Origin: GCA-020343675 sp964462945
Lineage (GTDB): Bacteria > Planctomycetota > Phycisphaerae > Sedimentisphaerales > Anaerobacaceae
DNA: 64,000 nt
Direction of reading: 5' to 3'
Assembly (NCBI GenBank): GCA_964462945.1
Contig: CAYWZW010000010.1
Coordinates: 1-64,000 of the forward strand
Positions 1-8,601 of this stretch are shown piece by piece. Below the pieces are notes generated by a model. That model was not told the origin of the DNA. It was given only the letters and a program-made list of their open reading frames with translations, and ran no database searches. A program made the translations under genes and the position numbers. The stretch's first letter is position 1. The number at the start of each line of letters is the position of its first letter.

Positions 1-821
1 GGGCGGCATAAAAATGACGCACGAAAAACAACATTCTGATGGATAGTATTACGAACAAATACCAGTGACCTCCGGCAATTCGTTCCTGACGGATTGGCTT
101 TGTTTTTTTGAAGACTCAGGCGGGGTACATTTTCATAGTTTGCCCTGAATTAGCCGAAGCTCTGAGCGGAATCGAAGGGGTAGCCGAATGGGCTCAGAGG
201 CTGCGCTGAACAGAGTTGAAGGGACAAGCTTCGGAAGGGACAAGCTTCGGAGGCTGGCCCGCCTTACGTCTGGCGGGCTGGGCTGCCGTGCTCCGGCAGG
301 CTCCCCGGCTCCGGCTCGCTCCGCCGAGACGAGCGCCCTGACGAGATGAACATCAATACAGCCCCGCGCAGCCGGCGCCGAAGCAGGCCGATGGGCATGT
401 TTCCCGCCCATACGATCTGCCAATCTCGCGCCCGCACAAGCTCAACGGGAAAATATGCATGGTGTCGCTAATGGTGTGCCCTGATTGTGCCTGAGAGTGT
501 CATAGACAAAGGGAAACTATGGACGGATCATGCGACGTACCAAGGATGCACACAGCCGACTTTTTCTCAAAACCCGCGCGCCAGAGCGACCGTGAGAGAT
601 GAACGCGGTTCGGCGGACTCATAGGACGAATCCCCCCGTTTTTTCAACGTAATGCCTCTGGGAGTTATCAGATGACACAGGATCGAACGCTACGCGACGG
701 TCTGACCCCTGAAAGCCCGGCCGGGCGCGGCATCGCAGCCGCAACCGAATCGTCGCATTTCACAATCGCGTTGCTTTCGCCGGGCGGGGAGACTACAATC
801 GACGGTCGCTGAAGGATCGCC
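1..821. other. Intergenic region with short repeats, no convincing gene
   Basis: No open frame here has protein-like composition or a convincing ribosome site. Two things are visible. A 16-bp unit (aagggacaagcttcgg) is repeated in direct tandem at about 219-250. A hairpin with 7-bp arms (gcccgcc / ggcgggc, 257-278) follows. The surrounding sequence looks like the degenerate dispersed repeats often left between genes in large environmental genomes. The promoter for the downstream permease should lie near the 3' end, but I could not pick one with confidence. Confidence 0.5.
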
Positions 822-2348
822 ATGACAGACAGCAATGGAAACAAAACCCGCGAACTCAGCCGTGAGCTCGGCCTCATCACCGCCATCGCCTGCGGCGTAG
901 GCTCCGTCATCGGCTCCGGCATCTTCAAGAAGCCCGGCCTCATGGCCACCCAGCTCGACTCGCCCGAACTGCTCATCATCATCTGGATCGTCGCCGGCTT
1001 CGTAACGCTCTTCGGGGCGTTGTCGATCGCCGAGATCTCCGGTATGTTCCGCGACCCGGGCGGTCAGTACGTTTACTTTAACAAAGGCTTCAACCATTTC
1101 GTCGGCTACCTCTACGGATGGGCGGCGTTTGTCGTCATCCAGGCCGGCTCCATTGCCGCGATCGCTTATGTCTTCGCGGATTCGCTGGGTTACTTCGTTG
1201 CGTTCCCGAGGCTGCCCGCGACCTGGGAGCAGTGGGGCATCCCCATCCCCGGTATCGGCGAGCTGACACCCTTCAAGTTCATCGGCCTGAAGCTCTGCAC
1301 CATCAGCCTGATCGCTTTCCTCACCGGGATCAACTACTTAGGCGTGAAGCTCGGCAGTGTCATCCAGGTCGTCTTCGCGACACTCAAGGTTGCGATCATC
1401 GCTGTCATCGTTGTGCTGGCCTTCACCTTGGGGCATGGGAGCCTTGGCAATCTCACGCAGTCGGCCGCCGATTCCGGGGCCGGGGCGGCCGGCTCGCCCC
1501 CGGTCTTCCTCGCGATCATCACGGCCCTGGCCGGCGCGTTCTGGGCCTACGACGGCTGGATCAACGTGACCTACATGTCCGGCGAGATCAAGAACGTGCA
1601 GCGCAACCTGCCCCGGGCCATGGCCGCCGCCGTGCTCATCATCATCGCCATCTACGTTGCCATCAATCTCGCCTACATCTACATCATCCCCGTCGCCGAG
1701 ATGGCGAGCAGGTACAGGGCCGCCCAGGCCAGCGGCGGAAGCTATATCGTGGCCATCGACGTAGCCAGCAGCTTCCTGGGCCGGCACGGCGGAGCGGTGA
1801 TCGCCGTGGCGATTATGATCTCCACCTTCGGGGCCGTCAACGGAACGACGATGATGTCGGCGCGGGTCTACTTCGCCATGGCTCGCGAGAAGCTCTTCTT
1901 CCGTCGGCTCGGCGAGGTCCACCCCCGTTTCCACACGCCGGGCAACTCCCTGCTCGTCCAGGGCACCTGGGCCTCGATGCTCGTCCTGAGCGGCACCTTC
2001 GACCAGCTCACGGACATGCTCATCTTCGTAAGCTGGATTTTCTACGCTCTGGCGGCGGTCAGTGTCTTTACACTCCGCAAACGCATGCCCGACGCCCCCC
2101 GGCCCTACAGAGTCTGGGGCTACCCGGCGACGACCATCATCTTCGTCGCCTTCGCCTCGATGTATGTCCTCTTCACGCTATACACGGACATCCTGAACTA
2201 CAGAAACGGCTCGTCCCCTCTGATCAACTCTCTGATGGGCCTGGTCTGGGTGGCCATCGGAATCCCTGGCTACCTGTGCTGGAGCTTCTACAGGAAACGC
2301 GAGGCCCCGCAAAGCTCCGCCTCGCGCCCGGACGTGGACAGCGCATAG
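822..2348 (+). CDS. APC-superfamily amino acid permease (LAT/SteT-like)
   Basis: 508-residue polytopic inner-membrane protein of the amino acid-polyamine-organocation family, expected to import or exchange an amino acid. The first membrane helix carries the family's unwound-helix motif GSVIGSGIF (about residues 27-35), which binds the substrate's amino and carboxyl groups. A later helix has AFWAYDGW followed by SGEIKNVQRNLPRA, typical of the LAT/SteT branch. About twelve hydrophobic segments can be counted, and the length is normal. The tail (last 20 residues) is polar and serine-rich. It starts with ATG and stands alone, ending convergently with the nucleotidyltransferase gene. The family is clear. 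The substrate (serine/threonine or another neutral amino acid) cannot be told from sequence. Confidence 0.9.
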   Translation: MTDSNGNKTRELSRELGLITAIACGVGSVIGSGIFKKPGLMATQLDSPELLIIIWIVAGFVTLFGALSIAEISGMFRDPGGQYVYFNKGFNHFVGYLYGWAAFVVIQAGSIAAIAYVFADSLGYFVAFPRLPATWEQWGIPIPGIGELTPFKFIGLKLCTISLIAFLTGINYLGVKLGSVIQVVFATLKVAIIAVIVVLAFTLGHGSLGNLTQSAADSGAGAAGSPPVFLAIITALAGAFWAYDGWINVTYMSGEIKNVQRNLPRAMAAAVLIIIAIYVAINLAYIYIIPVAEMASRYRAAQASGGSYIVAIDVASSFLGRHGGAVIAVAIMISTFGAVNGTTMMSARVYFAMAREKLFFRRLGEVHPRFHTPGNSLLVQGTWASMLVLSGTFDQLTDMLIFVSWIFYALAAVSVFTLRKRMPDAPRPYRVWGYPATTIIFVAFASMYVLFTLYTDILNYRNGSSPLINSLMGLVWVAIGIPGYLCWSFYRKREAPQSSASRPDVDSA

Positions 2349-2453
2349 GATGGGCAGGCTCTCCTGACCATGCGGTTCGGTTTACGCTGCATTATGCAGC
2401 ATGGGCAAACAAGTTGCCCCGAGCGAAGCCGAAGTGGTTGCCCATCACACCGC

Positions 2454-2900
2454 CTATTGCTCATCCAGAGCTTCGATGTCGGCGGCGTCTTTTTTTCTGC
2501 CGGTCGCCCTTTTGTTGGCGATGAAATCTGCACGACCGATGAAAAATACCGGCGTCTGGCCGTATTGGCCGGGCACTTTATTCATTTTAGCCCTTTCCCA
2601 CGAGAGGCCGCTGATGCTTGTCACGATGTCGATGCGTATGGGGGGAACGCCGAGCTGGATCACTCTGTCCGGCGTGGTGAAATCGTCCTCAGACAGATCC
2701 AGCGACCTGAAGCCAAATTCGTTCAGAGCGGCCAGAATTCGCTCGGCGTTTTCGCGGACCGGCCGGACGAACAGGTCGATATCGCCGGTAAAACGGGGGG
2801 CGCCGTGAAAGGCTAAGGCGTAGCCGCCCACGATGAGGTATTCAACCTTGTGCTTGTTGAACAACTCGAGCAACTCTTTGAAGTCGGTGCGAATCTCCAT
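2454..2900 (-). CDS. Nucleotidyltransferase-fold protein (DUF6036/AbiEii-like)
   Basis: Small protein (about 148 residues from the inner ATG chosen here; an upstream ATG at 2921 adds seven). It carries the minimal nucleotidyltransferase signature: YLIVGGYALAFHG followed by TGDIDLFV, i.e. a GG helix turn and a D-x-D metal pair, with a third acidic strand RIDIVTSI. Proteins like this occur as AbiEii-type toxins and as orphan nucleotidyltransferases. It overlaps the 3' end of a small upstream gene on the same strand (2842-3030), so the two are probably translationally coupled. That pairing is a recurrent one and hints at a toxin-antitoxin or nucleic-acid-modifying module. Substrate and activity are unproven. 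Confidence 0.75.
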   Translation of the reverse strand: MEIRTDFKELLELFNKHKVEYLIVGGYALAFHGAPRFTGDIDLFVRPVRENAERILAALNEFGFRSLDLSEDDFTTPDRVIQLGVPPIRIDIVTSISGLSWERAKMNKVPGQYGQTPVFFIGRADFIANKRATGRKKDAADIEALDEQ

Positions 2901-3030
2901 AATATTCGCGTCTGAGGGCATCGACCGCCGCGAGGCGCTCCTGCGGCGGGCGGCTGAGCCAATACTGAAGGTTCTGCCTGATTTCCGAGAACTTATCTAA
3001 ATCATGTTTCTGTACAATCTTGCGAATCAT
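2842..3030 (-). CDS. Small partner protein of the nucleotidyltransferase
   Basis: 62-residue basic, helical protein beginning MIRKIVQKHDL and containing YWLSRPPQERLAAVDALRR, a sequence style I recognise from small conserved hypotheticals encoded directly before DUF6036-type nucleotidyltransferases. It overlaps the start of the downstream nucleotidyltransferase by about 60-80 bases in another frame, so co-translation is likely. A TATAAT box lies at 3037-3042 on the minus strand only about 7 bases before the ATG, so the mRNA may be leaderless or nearly so. It may be the antitoxin or regulatory partner. This is inferred from the pairing, not from a known domain. Confidence 0.65.
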   Translation of the reverse strand: MIRKIVQKHDLDKFSEIRQNLQYWLSRPPQERLAAVDALRREYYGDSHRLQRVARVVQQAQG

Positions 3031-3036
3031 CCTTGT

Positions 3037-3042
3037 ATTATA
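3037..3042 (-). promoter_or_regulatory. -10 box of the small gene/nucleotidyltransferase pair
   Basis: On the minus strand the sequence reads TATAAT, a perfect -10 hexamer, 6 bases before the ATG at 3030. The -35 region (tagcac at 17-bp spacing) is poor. Start of transcription would fall at or within a few bases of the start codon, implying a leaderless message. Confidence 0.45.
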
Positions 3043-3062
3043 CCACAGAAATACGGATTGTG

Positions 3063-3404
3063 CTAATCAAACCACTCGTCGGCCGGGTCGAAGGCGGGAA
3101 CCGAGACGTTGACGATTCGCATCTTTCCTACGGCTCGATGGCGGCAGCCGGGCTTGATCAAAATAGCGGTGAAAGGCTCGACGGCGACTCTTTGGCCATC
3201 CAGCTCCATCTCGCCGCCGCCTTCCAACACGAGATAAATCTCGGTCAGCTTCTTGTGATAATGCACTCGGGCGTCCTGCTCGATATCGACGATGTGCATC
3301 GTGGCGGTGGCGTTGTCCGGGCTGACGAAGGCCCTCTTGGAAAAGCCGCAGGGACATCTTACGGCGTCAAGCTCGTCAAATCGTGCAATCATGTAGTTTG
3401 CCAT
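3063..3404 (-). CDS. Cupin-domain protein
   Basis: 113-residue single-domain cupin. The two cupin motifs are visible: HYHKKLTEIYLVLEGGGEMELDG (first motif, H-x-H then E) and the second around IKPGCRHRAVG, whose histidine is the fourth metal ligand. The N-terminal part has a CPCGFSKRAF segment that is typical of small mannose-6-phosphate-isomerase-like cupins. The ATG has a GGAG ribosome site about 9 bases upstream. It is divergent from the phosphofructokinase gene, sharing a roughly 130-bp intergenic region, so it may belong functionally to the sugar cluster. The ligand is unknown. Confidence 0.8.
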   Translation of the reverse strand: MANYMIARFDELDAVRCPCGFSKRAFVSPDNATATMHIVDIEQDARVHYHKKLTEIYLVLEGGGEMELDGQRVAVEPFTAILIKPGCRHRAVGKMRIVNVSVPAFDPADEWFD

Positions 3405-3440
3405 ACTCTACTCCGATTCGGTCACAGGCTCCAAAAACTG

Positions 3441-3469
3441 TTGAAGTCTCGGTCGGCTCGGTGTATATT
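3441..3469 (+). promoter_or_regulatory. Sigma-70-type promoter before the phosphofructokinase
   Basis: TTGAAG (3441-3446), 17-bp spacer, TATATT (3464-3469). Predicted transcription start is about 3476, some 57 bases before the chosen start codon. It would drive the sugar-acid cluster beginning at 3533. Confidence 0.55.
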
Positions 3470-3532
3470 CTGCCGGAGTGGTGTGGTTTAATCAATACCT
3501 GAGTGAATATAAAGGAAAAGGATATAATTGCG

Positions 3533-4798
3533 ATGGGTGCCAAACCGAATGCAATCGTGGCCCAATCCGGCGGGCCGACGACGGTCATTAACTCCAGCGC
3601 CTGCGGCATCATACAGCAGGCTGTTAAATCAGGTAAAATCGGCAAGGTCATAGCCGCAACCAACGGCATATTAGGCGTGCTCAAGGAGGATTTGTTCGAT
3701 ATCACTGCTGAAAAGCCCGAAACAATCGAGGCGCTCAAGCGGACGCCCGCGGCGGCGATGGGCTCGTGCAGGTACAAGCTCAAATCGCTCGACCAATCCA
3801 AGGCCGACTTCGAGAGAGTGCTGGATGTCTTCAAGGCCCATAATATCCGCTATTTCTTCTATGCCGGCGGCAATGACTCGATGGACACCGCCGACAAGGT
3901 CAACAAATTGGCCGCCGACGCCGGCTATGAGCTGGTCTGCATGGGCATCCCCAAGACGATTGATAACGACCTGGCCTATACCGACCATTGTCCGGGCTAC
4001 CCCAGCGTAGCCAAGTATGTCGCCACCTGTGCCGCTGAGGCAGGCAGAGATACGGAGGCCCTTTATACTACTGATACGTGCACTATCCTGGAGGTCATGG
4101 GCAGGAACGCCGGCTGGATCGCCGCGGCGACGGGCCTTGCCGCCCGCAGCCCGGAAGATGCGCCGCATCTAATCTATATGCCCGAAGCGGCCTTTTCCTT
4201 CGAGAAGCTCGTCAGCGACGTCAAGGAGGTGCTCGGGCGATTAGGCAGGGTCTTCATCGTTGCCGGCGAGGGACTCAAAGATGACAAAGGCCAATACGTC
4301 ACGGCGGATTCCGGGGCGTTTGCCAAAGACAGTTTCGGCCACGTTCAGTTAGGCGGCGTCGCCGAGATGCTCAAGGCCGTCATCGAAAAGGAGGTGGGCA
4401 TAAAGGCCCGCTTCAATAAGCTCGGCACCAACCAGCGAAGCGCCATGCACTTTGCCTCGGCCACCGACGTCAAAGAGGCGTACATGTGCGGGCGAATGGC
4501 CGTCAAGCACGCGCTCGGCGGCGTGAACGGAAAAATGGTGACGTTGGTCCGCGAAGAAGGCCGAGCGTACAAGTGCACGACGGGCCTGGCTGAGCTGAGG
4601 GACGTGGCCAACGGCGAAAAGAAAGTGCCGGCCGAGTTCATCAATGAAAAAGGCAATCATATCACCAGGGCGATGCGTGACTACATAAGGCCGCTGGTCC
4701 AGGGCCAGGCACCCGTTACAATCGGCGAGGACGGCCTGCCCGTCTTCATGAGGTTCAAACGCAAACCGTTAAAGAAGAAACTTCCAGACTACCTCTAA
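3533..4798 (+). CDS. 6-phosphofructokinase, probably PPi-dependent type
   Basis: 421-residue PfkA-family enzyme phosphorylating fructose 6-phosphate in the cytoplasm. The start is placed at the inner ATG (MGAKPNAIV), which has an aaaggaaaagg ribosome site about 11 bases upstream; an upstream GTG at 3503 lacks one. Motifs: AQSGGPTTVIN (phosphoryl-donor loop), YAGGNDSMDTADK, and PKTIDND. The Asp at the position that is Gly in ATP enzymes (GGDGS), together with PKTIDND instead of GTIDND, are established marks of pyrophosphate-using enzymes. An unusual point is Asn in place of the first Asp of the GGDDS form. It is the first gene of the sugar-acid cluster, 19 bases before the SDR gene. Donor specificity is inferred from these residues only. 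Confidence 0.88.
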   Translation: MGAKPNAIVAQSGGPTTVINSSACGIIQQAVKSGKIGKVIAATNGILGVLKEDLFDITAEKPETIEALKRTPAAAMGSCRYKLKSLDQSKADFERVLDVFKAHNIRYFFYAGGNDSMDTADKVNKLAADAGYELVCMGIPKTIDNDLAYTDHCPGYPSVAKYVATCAAEAGRDTEALYTTDTCTILEVMGRNAGWIAAATGLAARSPEDAPHLIYMPEAAFSFEKLVSDVKEVLGRLGRVFIVAGEGLKDDKGQYVTADSGAFAKDSFGHVQLGGVAEMLKAVIEKEVGIKARFNKLGTNQRSAMHFASATDVKEAYMCGRMAVKHALGGVNGKMVTLVREEGRAYKCTTGLAELRDVANGEKKVPAEFINEKGNHITRAMRDYIRPLVQGQAPVTIGEDGLPVFMRFKRKPLKKKLPDYL

Positions 4799-4817
4799 GG
4801 AAGTAAGGACAAACATA

Positions 4818-5636
4818 ATGAGCGATCTATTCGACATCAAGGGCAAGACCATCGTAATCACCGGAGGCGGCGGCGTCCTCTGTGGCACAATGGCTGCAGC
4901 GTTGGCCGAAGCCGGGGCAAGAGTCGCCGTTCTGGATCTGATCGAAGCTGCCGCGGCCAGGGTTGCCGGCGGGATCACCTCCGGCGGCGGCCGGGCCATC
5001 GCGGTCAAATGCGACGTGCTGGATAAAAAGAGCATCGAAGCGGCTAAAGAGAAAATCAATTCCAAGTTCGGCCATGTCAACGTGCTGATCAACGGCGCCG
5101 GCGGGAACAAAAAAGAAGCCACCACTTCGCCCGAGCTATCGTTTTTCGATTTGCCCAGCGAGGCCGTCCGGTTCGTTTTCGACCTGAATTTCCTCGGCAC
5201 CCTGCTGCCGACGCAGGTCTTCGGCAGACAGATGGCCGATCACGGCGCCGGAGTCATATTGAATATCTCCAGCATGAACGCCTTCCGGCCGTTGACCAAA
5301 ATCCCCGCGTATTCGGCGGCCAAGGCAGCCATCAGCAACTTTACGCAGTGGTTAGCTGTGCACGTGTGCCAGAACTATTCCAAAGATATCCGCGTCAACG
5401 CGATCGCGCCCGGATTTTTCCTGACCGAGCAGAACCGATTCCTCTTGACCGACGAAAAGACCGGCGGGCTGACCGCCCGCGGAAAGACCATTATTGACCA
5501 TACGCCGATGGGCAGATTCGGCGAGGCCGAAGAGCTCATCGGGACCATGATGTGGCTGCTGAGCGACGCGGCCAAATTCGTCACGGGCATCGTCGTCCCC
5601 GTTGACGGCGGATTCTCCGCCTTCAGCGGCGTGTGA
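4818..5636 (+). CDS. uxuB: SDR-type D-mannonate oxidoreductase (fructuronate reductase)
   Basis: 272-residue short-chain dehydrogenase closest in style to the Bacillus YjmF/UxuB type, which interconverts D-fructuronate and D-mannonate with NAD(P)H in glucuronate breakdown. Visible: the nucleotide motif TGGGGVLCG near the N-terminus, LINGAGG, NISSMNAFRPLTKIPAYSAAK with catalytic Ser/Tyr/Lys, a long NFTQWLAVH helix and the C-terminal VVPVDGGFSAFSGV. The RPLTKIPAYSAAK stretch is characteristic of this subgroup. Uronate isomerase, the step before it, lies 10 kb downstream in the same direction. The symbol refers to the SDR-type enzyme, not the larger E. coli UxuB. A related sugar-acid SDR function remains possible. 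Confidence 0.8.
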   Translation: MSDLFDIKGKTIVITGGGGVLCGTMAAALAEAGARVAVLDLIEAAAARVAGGITSGGGRAIAVKCDVLDKKSIEAAKEKINSKFGHVNVLINGAGGNKKEATTSPELSFFDLPSEAVRFVFDLNFLGTLLPTQVFGRQMADHGAGVILNISSMNAFRPLTKIPAYSAAKAAISNFTQWLAVHVCQNYSKDIRVNAIAPGFFLTEQNRFLLTDEKTGGLTARGKTIIDHTPMGRFGEAEELIGTMMWLLSDAAKFVTGIVVPVDGGFSAFSGV

Positions 5637-5685
5637 AGAAGTGATTAGTGATGATAGATGAATGATTATTCTTCAGGAGTATGAA

Positions 5686-6597
5686 ATGCCTGATTTTGAC
5701 CCGGCAAAACCACTAAGAGATTTCAAGCCCAAGCACAAATTCTTCGTCGGCATTGATTCGGACGGCTGTGCCTTCGATACGATGGGAATCAAGCAGCGAG
5801 AGTGTTTCTGCCCATGGATGATTGCCTATTTCGGCCTGCAGCCGGTCGCCCAGGCGGCCCGCGAATGTAAGGACTTCGCGGATTTGTTTTCCAAAACACG
5901 GGGCGCGAACCGGCACAAGACGGTCAAGCGCATCATCGCCGAGCTGCTGCCCAACCATCCGATGACCAAGTCCCGCGGCTTTAAGGTCCCGCAGTACCCC
6001 CATTATTTTGCCTGGGTCGATGACCCGAAAAGCCTGCTGAGCAACGACGGCCTTAAGAAAGCAATTGACGAGGCTGCGGGCCCCGAGGCCAAACGCGAGC
6101 TGGAGCTTGTCCTGGCCTGGAGCGAGCGCGTCAACTGGGCCATCGAAGAGACGGTCAAGGCCATGCCGCCATTTCCGTATGTGCGGGAGAGCTTAGTTAA
6201 AATTCAGCCTTCAGCCGATGTTATCGTCGTCTCCGCAACGCCCGGCGAAGCCCTTATTCGCGAGTGGGAAGAACACGACATCGCCAAGTACGCCGCGATT
6301 ATAGCCGGCCAGGAAATGGGGACAAAGGCTCAGCACCTCGAGTATGCCACAAAGGGCAAGTACGGGAAGGATCATATCCTGATGATCGGCGACGCCCCGG
6401 GGGACATGAAGGCCGCCAAAGTCAACAATGCCTTGTTCTACCCGGTCAATCCCGGCGACGAGATCGAATCGTGGAAGCGGCTTCATGACGAGGCGTCCGA
6501 CAAGTTCATCAACGGCAAGTATGCGGGCGGCTACGAAGAAAGACTAATCGCGGAATTCGATGCGTATCTGCCGGAACGGCCCCCGTGGGAAAAATAG
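5686..6597 (+). CDS. HAD-superfamily hydrolase
   Basis: 303-residue cytoplasmic phosphatase-like protein. HAD motif I is GIDSDGCAFDT (Asp nucleophile and Asp+2), motif II is VVSAT, and motif IV is MIGDAPGDMKAA with the Mg-binding acidic residues. A large cap domain of about 130 residues sits between motifs I and II. The start is set at MPDFDP, which has an AGGAG site 6 bases upstream, rather than at an ATG eight codons earlier. It is 49 bases after the SDR gene and followed by the MDR dehydrogenase, so it probably dephosphorylates an intermediate of the same sugar-acid pathway. Substrate unknown. Confidence 0.82.
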   Translation: MPDFDPAKPLRDFKPKHKFFVGIDSDGCAFDTMGIKQRECFCPWMIAYFGLQPVAQAARECKDFADLFSKTRGANRHKTVKRIIAELLPNHPMTKSRGFKVPQYPHYFAWVDDPKSLLSNDGLKKAIDEAAGPEAKRELELVLAWSERVNWAIEETVKAMPPFPYVRESLVKIQPSADVIVVSATPGEALIREWEEHDIAKYAAIIAGQEMGTKAQHLEYATKGKYGKDHILMIGDAPGDMKAAKVNNALFYPVNPGDEIESWKRLHDEASDKFINGKYAGGYEERLIAEFDAYLPERPPWEK

Positions 6598-6603
6598 AGA
6601 TTC

Positions 6604-6626
6604 GTATGGCGCGCAGCGCACCATAC
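6604..6626. other. Intergenic hairpin
   Basis: Ten-base arms (gtatggcgcg / cgcaccatac) with one mismatch and a 3-base loop, between the HAD hydrolase and the dehydrogenase genes. No T-run follows, so it is not a standard terminator. It may be an mRNA processing or stability element. Confidence 0.4.
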
Positions 6627-6667
6627 ACGATGCGAACGGCAGGAATCACAGAAGGTAGAGTGACTCA

Positions 6668-7753
6668 GTGAAAGCACTCGTTCTAAAATCTCCCGAGCAC
6701 ATCGCCGTTATGGACGTTCCAACGCCGGCGCTGTCGGCGGGCCAGGTGCTCATCAAGGTCTCCAAGTGCGGCATCTGCGGCAGCGACGTTCGCTACTTTC
6801 ACGGCGAGAACCCCTGGAGCAAGCAGACACTCGGCCGTCATATCGACAACCCGCCGAACATCATCTTAGGCCACGAGCTCACGGGTGTCGTGCACGAGGT
6901 CTTCGACAAATCCGATGCGCACCTGCTCGGCAAGCGCGTCGGCGTGAACACCTTTATTACGTGCGGCCGATGCAGCTTCTGCCGAAACGGGCAGGAGAAT
7001 CTCTGCGACTACACAAAACACCTCGGCCACGGGCAAGGCTGGGGCAAAATGGACTTCTATCCCGGCGGCATGGCGGAATTTTGCCCGGCGTTCGCCAGCC
7101 AGCTCTTTGAGCTGCCCGAAAACGTGAGCGACGAGCAGGCGACGTTCTTGGACCCTTTGATTGCCGCCATTCACGCCGTGGATGTGGGCGGGCCGAAACC
7201 GCTGGACAAGGTGGCCGTTCTCGGGGCCGGTCCCATCGGCCTGCTGATAGCACAGCTTGTCAAGGTTTACGGCGCGATTCGAACGTTCATTAGCGACATC
7301 GCCGCCGAGAATGTGGCTATCGCCGGAAAAGTCGGTGTCGATTATCCATTGAATCTCAGTCATAGTAAGAAGAGTCTCCACGGCCTTGTCATGGAAAGAA
7401 CGAATTCTCTGGGCGTTGATCTGGCCTTTAACACGGTCGGCACGTCGGCCAGCATCCTCGAATCGCTGAAAATCCTCAAAAAAGGCGGGACGCTGGTTCT
7501 GATGGCCACGAAGGAAGATGAGCTTCGTTTTCCATCACTGCTGCTCAGCGGCGAGCGGACGATAAGAACGTCGTCAAACGCCATGTACACGGATTTTCCA
7601 CGGGTGATCGAATTGGTGTCGGCCAGGCAGGTCAAAGTGGATCCGCTGGTCACGCACCGTTTCGGCCTGTCCGATGCCGTAAGGGCGTTCGAGGTCGCTT
7701 GTAATAAGAGCAAGAGCGGGGCGGTCAAGGTAATTATCGACTGTCAGTCATGA
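6668..7753 (+). CDS. Zinc-dependent medium-chain dehydrogenase (polyol/sugar-acid type)
   Basis: 361-residue MDR enzyme starting with GTG. The catalytic zinc ligands are in CGICGSD and GHELTG. The structural zinc lobe CGRCSFCRNGQENLC supplies four cysteines. The nucleotide-binding fold begins with VAVLGAGPIGLL. These features match the sorbitol/L-threonine/L-idonate dehydrogenase branch, which oxidises a secondary alcohol with NAD(P). Its stop codon overlaps the ATG of the next gene (ATGA at 7750-7753), so the two are translationally coupled. Context suggests a sugar acid or polyol as substrate. The exact one cannot be read from sequence. Confidence 0.88.
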   Translation: MKALVLKSPEHIAVMDVPTPALSAGQVLIKVSKCGICGSDVRYFHGENPWSKQTLGRHIDNPPNIILGHELTGVVHEVFDKSDAHLLGKRVGVNTFITCGRCSFCRNGQENLCDYTKHLGHGQGWGKMDFYPGGMAEFCPAFASQLFELPENVSDEQATFLDPLIAAIHAVDVGGPKPLDKVAVLGAGPIGLLIAQLVKVYGAIRTFISDIAAENVAIAGKVGVDYPLNLSHSKKSLHGLVMERTNSLGVDLAFNTVGTSASILESLKILKKGGTLVLMATKEDELRFPSLLLSGERTIRTSSNAMYTDFPRVIELVSARQVKVDPLVTHRFGLSDAVRAFEVACNKSKSGAVKVIIDCQS

Positions 7754-8601
7754 ACGCATTGGTCAGCGAAATCAACGAGACGCAGGTCGAGCCGGGCGGC
7801 CTTCGAATCTGGTGGATAGGCCAGGAAGGCTTTGTCTTCAAATCGCCCGGACGGATTATCTATATCGACCCCTACCTGAGCACATACGCTGAAGATATAA
7901 CCCGGGGCAAGCCCAACGAGCACGTGCGGATCAAGCCGGCGCCGATGAAGCCGGAAGATATTGACCATGCCGACATTGTGCTCTGCACCCATGACCACGC
8001 CGACCATATCGATCCCGATGGCATCCCGGTCATTGCCGCCGGGTCGCCCCTCGCTGCTTTCGTCGTGCCCGAATGTGCCCGCGATACGATGCGGAGCTTC
8101 GGAATCGCCAAGGAGCGAATTCATACACTCAAAGGCGGCGACGAGCTGAGCCTGGATGAAATACGTGTTCACGCCGTTCCGGCCAAGCACGAGCAGTTCG
8201 ACCAACACCCCCGGAAGGGTTATCCTTATCTCAGTTACGTCATCGACCTCGGCGGCATTACCGTATTTCACGCCGGCGATACCATCCCCTATGAGGGACA
8301 GGCCGAGCGCATCGGGAAACACAGAATCGACCTGGCTTTCCTGCCCATCAACGGCCGGGATGAATTCAGACACAGACTCGGCCTCGAAGGAAATCTCACC
8401 TGTGATGAAGCCGTTCGGCTCGCCCTTGACATCCAGGCCGGCCTGACTATTCCGATGCACTATGACATGTTTACCCTCAACACGGCCGACGTAAACGAAT
8501 TCCGCCGGATAGCGGATAAACGCAAACTTCGTTACCTTGTAATGGATCACGGCGGTTCTATTCATTTTCCTTTGGAGACGAAAGATGGAGCTCAAAGGTA
8601 A
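7750..8601 (+). CDS. UlaG-like metallo-beta-lactamase-fold hydrolase
   Basis: 283-residue MBL-fold enzyme. The metal motif THDHADH is at residues 80-86, followed by HAGDT in the middle and a C-terminal PMHYD. This layout resembles UlaG, the L-ascorbate-6-phosphate lactonase, so a sugar lactone or sugar phosphate ester is a reasonable substrate. Opening of a lactone would follow naturally from the preceding dehydrogenase. The first ATG overlaps the upstream stop codon, and the 3' end overlaps the next SDR gene by 17 bases, so the three genes form one tightly packed unit. The assignment to UlaG function is inference. Confidence 0.82.
   Translation: MNALVSEINETQVEPGGLRIWWIGQEGFVFKSPGRIIYIDPYLSTYAEDITRGKPNEHVRIKPAPMKPEDIDHADIVLCTHDHADHIDPDGIPVIAAGSPLAAFVVPECARDTMRSFGIAKERIHTLKGGDELSLDEIRVHAVPAKHEQFDQHPRKGYPYLSYVIDLGGITVFHAGDTIPYEGQAERIGKHRIDLAFLPINGRDEFRHRLGLEGNLTCDEAVRLALDIQAGLTIPMHYDMFTLNTADVNEFRRIADKRKLRYLVMDHGGSIHFPLETKDGAQR

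Noticed and set aside
2403..2419. Hairpin gggcaa-acaag-ttgccc after the APC permease as terminator
   Set aside because: Six-base stem without T-run on either strand; too weak to call.
1118..2524. 468-codon open frame overlapping the permease
   Set aside because: Alternative frame of a clear APC permease, Arg/His-rich and without motifs.
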